From: JBIKLM01 sp044375105
GTDB lineage: Bacteria > Planctomycetota > UBA1135 > GCA-002686595
Length of the DNA stretch: 24,641 bases
Assembly: GCA_044375105.1 (NCBI GenBank)
Contig: JBILNK010000052.1
Coordinates: forward strand, 1-24,641
Direction of reading: 5' to 3'
The translations under genes and the position numbers were made by a program. Shown piece by piece: positions 7,691 through 15,110 of this stretch (its first letter is position 1; the number at the start of each line of letters is the position of its first letter). Under the pieces are notes generated by a model. That model was not told the origin of the DNA. It made no database searches and worked only from the letters and a program-made list of their open reading frames with translations.

Positions 7691-9052
7691 ATGACCTCGA
7701 CCTTCGATCCGCGCGATGTGATCGCCGCCAAGCGCGACGGCCGGCGGCTCGGCGAGCCCGAGATCCAGCGCTTCTTGGCCGGGGCGGCCTCCGGCGAGCT
7801 GCCCGACGACCAGGTGGCCGCGCTGCTCATGGCGGTGTTCCTGCGCGGTCTCGATGGGGGCGAATTGCTCGCCTGGACGCGGGCCATGCTCGATTCGGGC
7901 GAGCGCTTGAGCTGGCCTCGGGAGGGCGGACCCCTGGTGGACAAACACTCGACCGGGGGCATCGGGGACAAGGCTTCGCTGCCCCTGGCCCCGGCCCTGG
8001 CGGCCTGCGGCGCGCGCGTGCCGATGATCTCGGGCCGCGGGCTCGGCCACACCGGCGGCACCCTGGACAAGCTCGAGGCCATCGAGGGCTTCGAGACCGA
8101 GCTCGGCTCGGGAGAGCACGCGCGCTGCCTGGCGCAAGCCGGCTGGTTCATCGCCGCCCAGACCGCGCAGCTGGTGCCGGCCGATCGGCGCCTGTACGCC
8201 CTGCGCGATCGCATCGCTGCGGTCGAGTCGATCCCGCTGATCGCCAGCTCGATCCTCTCGAAAAAGCTCGCCGAGGGTCTCGACGCGTTGGTGCTGGACG
8301 TCAAATTCGGCAGCGGCGCCTTCCTGCCCGAGGTCGAGCGCGGCCGGCAGCTGGCCGCCACGATGGTGGACTTGGCCCGCGGCTTCGGGCTCTCGGCCAG
8401 CGCGCTGTTGACCAACATGGAGCGGCCCCTGGGGCGCTCGATCGGCCATGCCCTGGAGGTCGAGGAGAGCCTCGAATGCCTTTCCGGCGCCGGGCCGGCG
8501 GATCTGCGCGAGCTGGTCTGTCGCCTGGGGGGCGAGCTGCTCGAGAGCACCGGCCTGGCCGCGCCCGGAGGCGGTCCGGCGCGCCGGGCTCGGGCGCTCG
8601 ACGACGGCAGCGCCCGCGAGTGCTTCGAGCGCGGTTTGGCGGCCCAAGGCGCGCGCCCCGGGGCCCTCGAGCGCCTGCCCAGGAGTCGCTCGATGGAGCT
8701 GCTGCGGGCCGGTCGCAGCGGCTTCCTGGGCTGCGGCGATCTGCGCCTTTTGGGCCGCGCAGCGCTCGAGCTGGGCGGCGGGCGCCGCCGCGCCGGCGAG
8801 GGCATCGATTTCGCGGTCGGGCTGCGTCTGCTGGCGCAGCCGGGCCAGGAGCTGCGCGCCGGGGATGCGTTGCTCGAGATCCACCACCAGGGTGGCCGGG
8901 GCCTCGCGGCCGCGCGCGAGGCGCTCGAGCGCGGACTGCCGATCGCCGATGGCCCGCCCCGCTTCGAGCCCCTGGTGCTCGAGCGCCTGGCGGCCCCGGG
9001 CGCGCCGCAGGCCAGCGGGCTACACTCGCCGTCCGCTCCCACCGCTCCATGA
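7691..9052 (+). CDS. deoA: Pyrimidine-nucleoside / thymidine phosphorylase
   Basis: The enzyme splits thymidine, deoxyuridine and possibly uridine with phosphate into base and (deoxy)ribose-1-phosphate in the cytoplasm. The protein has 453 residues, slightly above the usual 430-440. Seen: the phosphate site VDKHSTGG at 83-90; the family signature SGRGLGHTGGTLDKLEAIEG from 114; and the catalytic Arg, Ser and Lys (R172, S187, K191), spaced exactly as R171, S186 and K190 of E. coli thymidine phosphorylase. The SIPLIASSILSKKLAEG stretch resembles the broader pyrimidine-nucleoside phosphorylases (Pdp type), so uridine may also be used. The motif after the Arg reads RDRIAAV rather than the usual RDVTATV, a small oddity. 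Its stop overlaps the transporter start (ATGA), so translation is coupled. Confidence 0.94.
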   Translation: MTSTFDPRDVIAAKRDGRRLGEPEIQRFLAGAASGELPDDQVAALLMAVFLRGLDGGELLAWTRAMLDSGERLSWPREGGPLVDKHSTGGIGDKASLPLAPALAACGARVPMISGRGLGHTGGTLDKLEAIEGFETELGSGEHARCLAQAGWFIAAQTAQLVPADRRLYALRDRIAAVESIPLIASSILSKKLAEGLDALVLDVKFGSGAFLPEVERGRQLAATMVDLARGFGLSASALLTNMERPLGRSIGHALEVEESLECLSGAGPADLRELVCRLGGELLESTGLAAPGGGPARRARALDDGSARECFERGLAAQGARPGALERLPRSRSMELLRAGRSGFLGCGDLRLLGRAALELGGGRRRAGEGIDFAVGLRLLAQPGQELRAGDALLEIHHQGGRGLAAAREALERGLPIADGPPRFEPLVLERLAAPGAPQASGLHSPSAPTAP

Positions 9053-10326
9053 ACCTCCTGCGCGGCCTGCTCGGCATCCTGGGCTTCTGCCTCCTGGCCT
9101 GGCTGCTCTCGAGCGACCGCCGGCGCATCCCCTGGCGGGCGGTCATCGGCGGCATCGGCCTGCAGCTCGCCCTGGCGGCCTTGATCCTCTCGACCGCCGG
9201 TGGCCGGGGCGTGTTCGAGGCCGCCGCGGCGGCCGTCGGCCGTCTGATCGCCATGGCCGAACCGGGAGCCAAGCTGGTCTTCGGGCCCCTGGCGGATCCG
9301 GCCAAGCTCGGCGAGGTATTCGGGCCGGAGAGCGCCTTCGTGTTCGCCTTCGCCGGGACCGGGCTGGCGGCGATCCTGTTCTTCTCGGCGCTGATGGCCG
9401 TACTCTACCACCTGGGCGTGATGCAGGTGATCGTGTGGGTCCTGGCGCGCCTGATGGCGCTGGTGATGGGCGTGTCGGGTGCCGAGGCGACCGCCATGGC
9501 CGCCAATGTGTTCATCGGTCAGACCGAAGCGCCGCTGGTGGTGCGCCCCTACCTCGAACGCATGACTCAGAGCGAGCTGATGGCGCTGATGACCGGCGGC
9601 TTCGCGACGATCGCGGGCTCGGTGCTGGCGGTCTACATGGGGCTGCTCGGGCCAGAGGTCGGGCCGCACCTGCTGACCGCTTCGGTGCTGAGCGCGCCGG
9701 CAGCGTTGCTGATGGCCAAGTTGATGTTGCCAGAGCGGGAGAGCTCGACGACCGCCGGCCGCGTGGAGCTGCGTATCGAACGGCGCGCCGGCAATCTGAT
9801 CGAGGCCGCGGCCCAGGGCACGACCGAGGGGCTGGCGCTGTGGCTCAACGTGATCGCCATGCTGATCGCCTTCATGGGCCTCGTGGCGCTGGTCGACGGC
9901 CTGCTGGGCGCGCTGAGCGGAAACTCCTGGATCACCGTGGAGCTGTCGCTGGCACGCCTGTTCGGCTGGCTCTTCGCTCCGTTGGCCTGGCTGATCGGAG
10001 TTCAGGGCTGGCACGACTGCCAGCTGTTCGGCGCCTTGCTGGGCACCAAGGTATCGGTCAATGAATTCGTGGCTTTTTCGCAGCTCCACGACCTGCAGGC
10101 CGCTGCGCCGGGCGCTGCGCGCTTCCTGGATCCGCGCTCCGAGATCCTGGCGGCCTACGCCCTGTGCGGATTCGCCAATTTCGCTTCCATCGGCATCCAG
10201 ATCGGCGGCATCGGAGCGCTGGTGCCCGCGCGGCGGGCCGAACTGGCCCGCCTGGGGCTGCGCGCCATGGCGGGAGGAGCCTTGGCATCCTGGATGACCG
10301 CCGCGGTGGCGGGGATCTTCGTATGA
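9049..10326 (+). CDS. Concentrative nucleoside transporter (CNT/NupC family)
   Basis: A 425-residue inner-membrane symporter that should bring nucleosides into the cell with Na+ or H+. Many hydrophobic helices are visible. The first is ILGFCLLAWLL, and the NupC gate-domain region with FVFAFAGTGLAAILFFSALM lies near 97-116. The substrate-binding hairpin GQTEAPLVVRPYL starts at 157 (Q158, T159, E160). NEF lies at 338-340, and CGFANFASIGI gives N377 and S380. These match the nucleoside- and sodium-binding residues known from the Vibrio cholerae CNT structure, so the protein looks functional. The start ATG overlaps the phosphorylase stop, and its own stop overlaps the next start (ATGA both times), a strong sign of one operon for uptake and phosphorolysis. 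Confidence 0.95.
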   Translation: MNLLRGLLGILGFCLLAWLLSSDRRRIPWRAVIGGIGLQLALAALILSTAGGRGVFEAAAAAVGRLIAMAEPGAKLVFGPLADPAKLGEVFGPESAFVFAFAGTGLAAILFFSALMAVLYHLGVMQVIVWVLARLMALVMGVSGAEATAMAANVFIGQTEAPLVVRPYLERMTQSELMALMTGGFATIAGSVLAVYMGLLGPEVGPHLLTASVLSAPAALLMAKLMLPERESSTTAGRVELRIERRAGNLIEAAAQGTTEGLALWLNVIAMLIAFMGLVALVDGLLGALSGNSWITVELSLARLFGWLFAPLAWLIGVQGWHDCQLFGALLGTKVSVNEFVAFSQLHDLQAAAPGAARFLDPRSEILAAYALCGFANFASIGIQIGGIGALVPARRAELARLGLRAMAGGALASWMTAAVAGIFV

Positions 10327-11177
10327 ACCGTCGCAGCGCCGATCCGCTGCGCCCGGCTGGGTCGCTGGAGCGCGAACAGCGTGAGCGTGCCGAACGCATC
10401 GCCGCGTCCCTGGCGGCGCGCGGCGTCGAAAAGCCGTGCCTGCAGCTCGTGCTCGGCTCGGGCCTGGGGGCCTTTGCGGAGCGCCTCGAAGCGCAGCTCG
10501 TCGTGCCCTACGACGAGCTGCCCGATCTGCCGCGGTCCAGCGTCCCGGGACACGCCGGTCGATTTGTCTTCGGACGCCTGGCCGGCGTGCCGGTGCTTTG
10601 CAACCAGGGCCGCGTGCACCTGTACGAAGGTTTCGGGCCCTTCGACGTGACCGCCGCGGTGCGCGCCGGCGCGCGCCTGGGGGTGCGCTGCCTGGTCCTG
10701 ACCAACGCCGCGGGCGGGCTCGATCGCACTTTCGAGCCGGGCACCTTGATGCTGATCCGCGACCAGATCGCAGCGCAGGGCGAGGCGGCCCTGTTTCCCG
10801 CGGAGTGCGGCCGGGGCTGCCCCTACGATCCGCTGGCGGCCGAGCGCGTGCTCGAATTGGCGGCTGCCCTGGGAGAGCCCCTGGCCCAAGGGGTTTACGT
10901 GGCCCTGCGGGGTCCTGCCTACGAGACCCCCGCGGAGGTGCGCTCTTGGGCTGCCCTGGGAGGCTCGGCCGTCGGCATGAGCACGGCCCTCGAGGCCCAG
11001 GTCGGATTCGGAGAGGGGCAGCGGGTGGTGGGGCTGTCCTGCATCACCAACAAGGCCGCGGGCCTCTCCAACGAGGCGCTCTCCCACGCCGAGGTGGTCG
11101 AGGTCGGCAAGCGCACGGCCGAACGCTTCGCGCGGCTGCTCGAGGCTGCCGTCCCGGTCCTCGCTGGGCTCGGCTGA
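10323..11177 (+). CDS. Purine-nucleoside phosphorylase, trimeric class I type
   Basis: The enzyme cleaves (deoxy)inosine and (deoxy)guanosine with phosphate to the base and (deoxy)ribose-1-phosphate. The 284-residue protein carries all markers of the low-molecular-mass trimeric class: GSGLGAF (45-51), PGHAG (75-79), GRVHLYEG (96-103), TNAAGG (127-132), GPAYETPAE (197-205), VGMST (217-221) and ITNKAAG (241-247). E201, M219 and N243 fall at the same numbers as in the human enzyme. The Asn of ITN is the residue that gives preference for 6-oxopurines, so adenosine is probably a poor substrate. The ATG at 10323 overlaps the transporter stop; the first 37 residues form a charged helical prefix. It closes the overlapping three-gene operon and supplies substrate for DeoB. 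Confidence 0.95.
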   Translation: MNRRSADPLRPAGSLEREQRERAERIAASLAARGVEKPCLQLVLGSGLGAFAERLEAQLVVPYDELPDLPRSSVPGHAGRFVFGRLAGVPVLCNQGRVHLYEGFGPFDVTAAVRAGARLGVRCLVLTNAAGGLDRTFEPGTLMLIRDQIAAQGEAALFPAECGRGCPYDPLAAERVLELAAALGEPLAQGVYVALRGPAYETPAEVRSWAALGGSAVGMSTALEAQVGFGEGQRVVGLSCITNKAAGLSNEALSHAEVVEVGKRTAERFARLLEAAVPVLAGLG

Positions 11178-11397
11178 AGGCCGCTCCCGGCCCGTGGCCG
11201 GCCGGTGCCCGTTCGCCGCCGGCAGCGCCCCGACCCGGGCGCCGGTCGATAGCGGCTGGCCACCCGTGATGCGCTCGTTGCGGAGCGCCATCGGGCCCTC
11301 GTTCGGCCCCGCTTGCGAAGCGCGGCGATCCCAGCCGGCGGGTAGGGCTGCCCCGACCCTCGCCTCCGACCCCGTTCGCCCTTACCTTGGGCGTTCC

Positions 11398-12510
11398 ATG
11401 GGCCGTAGCCCCGTCGTCTTGCAGTTGTGCGCGCCGCTGCCCTTGCTGCTGCTGGGTTGGCCCGGCGCGGCGTGGGCGCAGGACGCCGCCGGGCAGATCA
11501 AGCCGCTCGGCGACCCCAAGGACCAGCCCAAGGACCCGCAGGCCCTGGAGACCCTGCTGGGTGAACTCCGCGCGGACCGGGACCCGGCCGAAAAACAGGC
11601 CACCGACCAGAAGGCGCGGGAAAACCTCGAGCGACGCCTCCCCGAGCCGCTCGGGGCGCTGCCGCCCGATCGTTCGGCCGGTTGGCGCTGGGGCGGGGAG
11701 ATCAACGGCCAGCAATACACCAAGGCCGGCTTGGATGGCATCAGCGGCCGCCTGGACACGCGGCGGCTGGGATTCGGAGTCAGCGCCACCAAGGCGGAGG
11801 GCCCGGGGCGGCTGTGGCGGGTCGATTACGGCTACGAATTCTCGACCTATTCTTTCCGCGATGCCGGCGCGGTCGTGCCCGGCTCGAACGAGCCCGTCGA
11901 GGCGCTGTTCCGCAACGAAATCGGAGTCTCGCGCATCGATCTGCCACGCGACGAGTGGGGCTACTTCGCGCGCCTCAGCCTTGCCTCCGGCATGGAAGAG
12001 GACACCGAGATCGGCGACTCGCTGGTCTATTCCATGATCGGTGCGCTTAGCATTCCGGCCAACCGGAATCTGGCCTGGAACCTCGGCGCTTTGGTGCAGA
12101 CCGAACTGAACGGCGAGCTCTTGATCGTGCCGGTGATCGGCGTGGACTGGCGCATCGATCCTCGCACGCGCTTGCGCACCGTGGGCCCCGGTCTCGAACT
12201 GACCCGCGAGCTCTCAGCCGAAACGCGGGTCTTCACGCGGGCTCTGTTCCGTGCCCGCGACTACCGGCTGGACGACGTGGGGCCCCTGCCCGGCGGCATC
12301 TTCGAGGATCGCGAGCTGCTGCTCAGCGTGGGCCTCGATTGGAATCCGGGTCTCGACGTGGGCTGGCTCAGCAGCAACAACGCGCGCTTGTTCGCCGGAT
12401 TCACCCCTTGGCGCCGGCTCGAGTTCTTCGATGCACAGGACGAAGAGGTCGAGCGCCTGGGGGCCGAAGCGGGGCTGGTGTTCGGCTTGACCGTGCAGCT
12501 GGCCTGGTGA
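11398..12510 (+). CDS. Secreted outer-membrane beta-barrel-like protein
   Basis: A 370-residue exported protein whose precise family I cannot name. It has a clear signal peptide (residues 1-27, LPLLLLGWPGAAWA, cleavage before QD). A charged linker of about 60 residues, rich in D, K, E and P, follows. About 270 residues of alternating beta strands come next, such as WRWGGEINGQQYTKAG, RLWRVDYGYEFSTYSF and YFARLSLASGME. The chain ends in LVFGLTVQLAW, and a terminal aromatic residue is typical of barrels inserted by the BAM machinery. The ATG at 11398 was chosen because the signal peptide starts there. It follows the nucleoside operon by 220 bases in the same direction, so it may be the outer-membrane route for nucleosides, like Tsx in E. 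coli, but there is no sequence proof. Confidence 0.75.
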   Translation: MGRSPVVLQLCAPLPLLLLGWPGAAWAQDAAGQIKPLGDPKDQPKDPQALETLLGELRADRDPAEKQATDQKARENLERRLPEPLGALPPDRSAGWRWGGEINGQQYTKAGLDGISGRLDTRRLGFGVSATKAEGPGRLWRVDYGYEFSTYSFRDAGAVVPGSNEPVEALFRNEIGVSRIDLPRDEWGYFARLSLASGMEEDTEIGDSLVYSMIGALSIPANRNLAWNLGALVQTELNGELLIVPVIGVDWRIDPRTRLRTVGPGLELTRELSAETRVFTRALFRARDYRLDDVGPLPGGIFEDRELLLSVGLDWNPGLDVGWLSSNNARLFAGFTPWRRLEFFDAQDEEVERLGAEAGLVFGLTVQLAW

Positions 12511-12605
12511 GGCCGCGCGCGCCGCGTCGCGCGCCGCTCCCCGGCGATCGGCGCGGGGCAGGTCGCCGGACCTCTGCTGCAGGGTCGGCTCGAACCGGCC
12601 CTTCC
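12511..12605. terminator. Short convergent intergenic spacer with hairpin
   Basis: This spacer separates the barrel gene and deoC, which end towards each other. GCGCGCG (12515-12521) can pair with CGCGCGC (12528-12534) around a 6-base loop, just after the barrel stop. It has no T-run on either strand. A bidirectional terminator is plausible from position, not proved. Confidence 0.3.
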
Positions 12606-13484
12606 TCAATAGCTGCCGCTGCCGCTCTGGCCCTTGACGATCGCGACGGACGCTGAGGCTCCCAGGCGGGTCGCGCCAGCGGCGATCAGGGCGGCCGCGC
12701 CTTGGCTGTCGCGCACGCCGCCGCTGGCCTTGACGCCCATCACCGGACCGACGGTGCGCCGCATCAGGGCCACGTCCGCAGGGGTCGCGCCACCGGTCGA
12801 GAAGCCCGTGGAGGTCTTGACGAAATCGGCTCCGGCCGCCTTGGCGGCCAGGCAGGCGCGCACCTTCTCGTCATCGCTCAGCAAGCAGGTCTCTAGGATC
12901 ACCTTGAGCTTGGCGCCCAGCGGATGGCAGACCTCCGCCACCGTGCGAATGTCCTCTTCGGCGAAACGGTCCTCACCCGACTTGAGGGCTCCGATCGAGA
13001 GCACCATGTCGACTTCGCAAGCCCCGTCCTCGATGGCGCGGCGCGCTTCATAGGCCTTTACCTCGGGCGCCATGGCCCCCAAGGGGAACCCCACGACGGT
13101 GCAAACCGCCACGCCGCTGCCCTCCAGCAGGCGCGCGCAGCGCCGCACGTGCAGGCCGTTGACGCACACGCTGGCGAAGCGGTGTTCGGCAGCTTCGCGG
13201 CACAAGCGATCGACTTGAGCGAGGGTCGCGTCGGGCTTGAGCAAGGTGTGGTCGATGTAGCCGGCCAGGCTGCGGTGGTCGCTCGATTGAGCGGGCGCCA
13301 TGCCCAGGCGGCAGGCCCCCGCTTCGATCACGCGGCCGACGGCGTCGGGGCACAAGCGCAGCGACAGGTCGCTGCAGGCCCAGGCCTCGCCGGGGCCCGG
13401 CAGGACGCCGTGCTCGAGGATCTGGCGTCCGATCTCGAGCAGCAAGCGTTCCAGGTCGGCGGGGGAGATCGAGTTTGCGGCCAT
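12606..13484 (-). CDS. deoC: Deoxyribose-phosphate aldolase with N-terminal targeting-like extension
   Basis: The enzyme cleaves 2-deoxyribose-5-phosphate to acetaldehyde and glyceraldehyde-3-phosphate. The 292-residue protein has the full DeoC core from YIDHTLLKPD (76-85): SVCVNGLHV (105-113), VGFPLG (131-136), EVDMVL (157-162, D159), KVILET (194-199), FVKTSTGF (221-228, with Schiff-base Lys K223) and VKASGGVRD (251-259, K252). All catalytic residues are present. The odd part is the first 75 residues, absent from E. coli DeoC. They begin with an amphipathic helix (ISPADLERLLLEIGRQILEH), then a Gly/Pro break and a linker. This is the usual build of encapsulation peptides on enzymes packed into bacterial microcompartments. 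The RpiB gene 17 bases upstream has the same arrangement. ATG 13484 is the only sensible start and has no Shine-Dalgarno sequence. Confidence 0.95.
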   Translation of the reverse strand: MAANSISPADLERLLLEIGRQILEHGVLPGPGEAWACSDLSLRLCPDAVGRVIEAGACRLGMAPAQSSDHRSLAGYIDHTLLKPDATLAQVDRLCREAAEHRFASVCVNGLHVRRCARLLEGSGVAVCTVVGFPLGAMAPEVKAYEARRAIEDGACEVDMVLSIGALKSGEDRFAEEDIRTVAEVCHPLGAKLKVILETCLLSDDEKVRACLAAKAAGADFVKTSTGFSTGGATPADVALMRRTVGPVMGVKASGGVRDSQGAAALIAAGATRLGASASVAIVKGQSGSGSY

Positions 13485-13501
13485 GGTCAGCGGGGCGCCG
13501 C

Positions 13502-14185
13502 TCAGGGGGCTCGGGGGGAGGTCAGTCCGGCGGTCTCGGCGGGCCGTGCGAAGCGGCGCTCGATCGCATCGATCTTGGCCACGCGCGCGCCGTGGCGCGC
13601 TTCGCCCTCCGGCGTGTTCAGGAAGGCCAGCAGGATCTCGCGCAGCTCGCCCGGCTCCAGCAAACGTGCGCCAAGGGTCAGCACGTTGGCGTAGTTGTGC
13701 TCGCGAGCGTTGCGCGCGTGCGCCGCGCTGGTGCCGTTGGCGGCGCGGATGCCCGGCACCTTGTTGGCGGCCATGGCCGAACCGATGCCGGCTCCGTCCA
13801 GGCAGACGCCGAAACGGGCGCGCCCCTCCTGCACCGCCAGGGCCACGGCCAGGGCAAAGTCCGGATAGTCGCAGGGGCGCTGGTCGTGGGTGCCGAGGTC
13901 GAGCGGTCGGTGTCCGGACTCGCGCAGCCAGGTCAGCACGCGCTGCTTGGCCTCGTAGCCGCCGTGGTCGCTGCCGACGGCGATCACCAGGCCCGGCCGG
14001 CCGAGGGGCGCTGCACCGGCGGGGCTGGGCTGTCCTTCAGGTTCTGGGGTCTGCGCGCCTGGGCGCAGATCCCCGCGCTCCACGAAGACGCCCGGCAGCC
14101 GGGGTGTTGCGGAAGCACCGCCGGAAAGCAGCCGGCCCACGACCCGGCGGACGATGGCGGGCAGCTCGGACTCGGGGACCTGCAT
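13502..14185 (-). CDS. RpiB/LacA/LacB-family sugar-phosphate isomerase with N-terminal targeting-like extension
   Basis: The family interconverts aldose and ketose phosphates, typically ribose-5-phosphate and ribulose-5-phosphate. The core starts near residue 66: VIAVGSDHGGYEAK (D73, H74), LDLGTHD, CDYPDFA, GVCLDGAGIGSAMAANKVPGIRAA and REHNYANVLTLGAR (H163). At the catalytic position, where E. coli RpiB has Cys66 and Thr68 in ICGTG, this protein has Asp130 and Ala132 (LDGAG). It also lacks the Glu of the mycobacterial GNGE type. Activity or substrate may therefore differ. The first 65 residues are extra: an amphipathic helix (ESELPAIVRRVVGRLLSG) and a Pro/Gly-rich linker, as in microcompartment cargo. 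The start is either ATG 14185 or GTG two codons earlier (14191). deoC follows 17 bases downstream, so the two form an operon. Confidence 0.85.
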   Translation of the reverse strand: MQVPESELPAIVRRVVGRLLSGGASATPRLPGVFVERGDLRPGAQTPEPEGQPSPAGAAPLGRPGLVIAVGSDHGGYEAKQRVLTWLRESGHRPLDLGTHDQRPCDYPDFALAVALAVQEGRARFGVCLDGAGIGSAMAANKVPGIRAANGTSAAHARNAREHNYANVLTLGARLLEPGELREILLAFLNTPEGEARHGARVAKIDAIERRFARPAETAGLTSPRAP

Positions 14186-14344
14186 GGGCACCAGAGCTTA
14201 GGTCGCCGCTGGCCCTAGCGCGCGCCCGGACCGGAGCGTCACAGGCCGAGGCCGAGGCCCGGGGCTGGGAAAGATAGGCGCGCAACGCCGATCTTGGCCT
14301 CGGTTACCGCCGGAGGGTGGCCTGGACCTGCCGTCCTCGGGCGG

Positions 14345-15019
14345 TCAGGCCCAGCCCTGCTCGAACAGCTGCCGGGCGATCTGCAGCTCGTCCCGCTCTT
14401 CGCCGTCCGGACCCAGTTCCACGCGCAGGCTCGCCAAATCCGCGAGCTTGCGGGCGGCCTCTACCGCCCGCACCAGATCGAGAACCCGGTCTTCGAGCTT
14501 CCTGGTTCGCCGCCGCGCCAGGATCAGGTGCGCCTGTCCATCCCGGATCCGGTCCCAGTCGAACCGCCCCTCCAGCCCCTCGAGCGCCGAGCGCGGAGAC
14601 CGTGACTCCTCGCGGGGCTCGCGCGGTCCCGAAACCCGCAGGTAGAGGCGCAGCTCCCGGCCATCGATCTCCCCGTGACCCTGAGGGCTGGGCAGGGCCG
14701 GAGGGGGGGGGCAGCTGGGCTCCATCACCTCCGCCAGCAGCCGGGGCCTGGGGGCCGGGAACAGGGAGCGGGCCATGAGCCCCTCCAGGCGCTCCCCATC
14801 GTGGGCTCGCATCCAGAACTCGGACACGTCGCCACCGGGCCAGGAAAGCTCCGATCGGGGGAAAAGCAGCAGCTGGCGAGGGGTTCTCCGGGCGATCTCC
14901 AGACGCTCGCGCCAATAGCGAGGGTCCAGCAGCAGCGGGTGGATCGTGCGGGAAGGCAGGGCCAAAGTGGGGGATGGAGCCCCAGGCTCGGCCCGGACCG
15001 AACGTAGGGTCCGACACAA
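14345..15019 (-). CDS. Hypothetical protein upstream of rpiB-deoC
   Basis: Not recognised. The frame (about 225 residues) reads like a real protein, with stretches such as HPLLLDPRYWRERLEIAR, QLLLFPRSELSWPGGDVSEF and a charged helical end (LEDRVLDLVRAVEAARKLADL, QIARQLFEQGWA). There is no signal peptide or membrane segment, so it is probably cytoplasmic. The middle contains a run of prolines. The start is uncertain. TTG at 15019 sits 9 bases behind GGGAGAGGT, the best Shine-Dalgarno-like sequence in the window; TTG at 14965 would remove an unconvincing prefix. It lies 159 bases upstream of rpiB in the same direction and may share its transcript. Codon use fits the rest of the window. Confidence 0.5.
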   Translation of the reverse strand: MCRTLRSVRAEPGAPSPTLALPSRTIHPLLLDPRYWRERLEIARRTPRQLLLFPRSELSWPGGDVSEFWMRAHDGERLEGLMARSLFPAPRPRLLAEVMEPSCPPPPALPSPQGHGEIDGRELRLYLRVSGPREPREESRSPRSALEGLEGRFDWDRIRDGQAHLILARRRTRKLEDRVLDLVRAVEAARKLADLASLRVELGPDGEERDELQIARQLFEQGWA

Positions 15020-15110
15020 AACTCTGTTACCTCTCCCAAGTGCACTTCAAGATGCCTCTGGATGGGAACTAATTTCATTTCTCTGGCCATTGTTCGAGAT
15101 GTGTAAAGGG
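15020..15110. promoter_or_regulatory. AT-rich island, probable promoter region of a divergent pair
   Basis: These 90 bases are close to 50% G+C, far below the surroundings. They lie between the minus-strand hypothetical gene and the plus-strand amidohydrolase array. On the minus strand TTTACA followed by A-rich sequence (GAGAAATGAAATTAG) could form -35 and -10 elements. GGGAGAGGT at 15029-15037 is a likely ribosome-binding site for the TTG start at 15019. A minus-strand ATG at 15090 opens about 25 codons with unusual AGA, AGG and TTA usage, which then run out of frame with the hypothetical gene. Confidence 0.35.

Noticed and set aside
7394..10089. Long minus-strand open frames opposite the phosphorylase and transporter genes
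   Set aside because: The plus-strand genes carry full catalytic motifs and ATGA overlaps; the antisense products show no recognisable features.
12606..15019. Microcompartment shell protein near deoC and rpiB
   Set aside because: I looked for short BMC-domain and pentameric vertex proteins on both strands across this part; none of the frames resembles either family, and the hypothetical gene at 14345-15019 does not.
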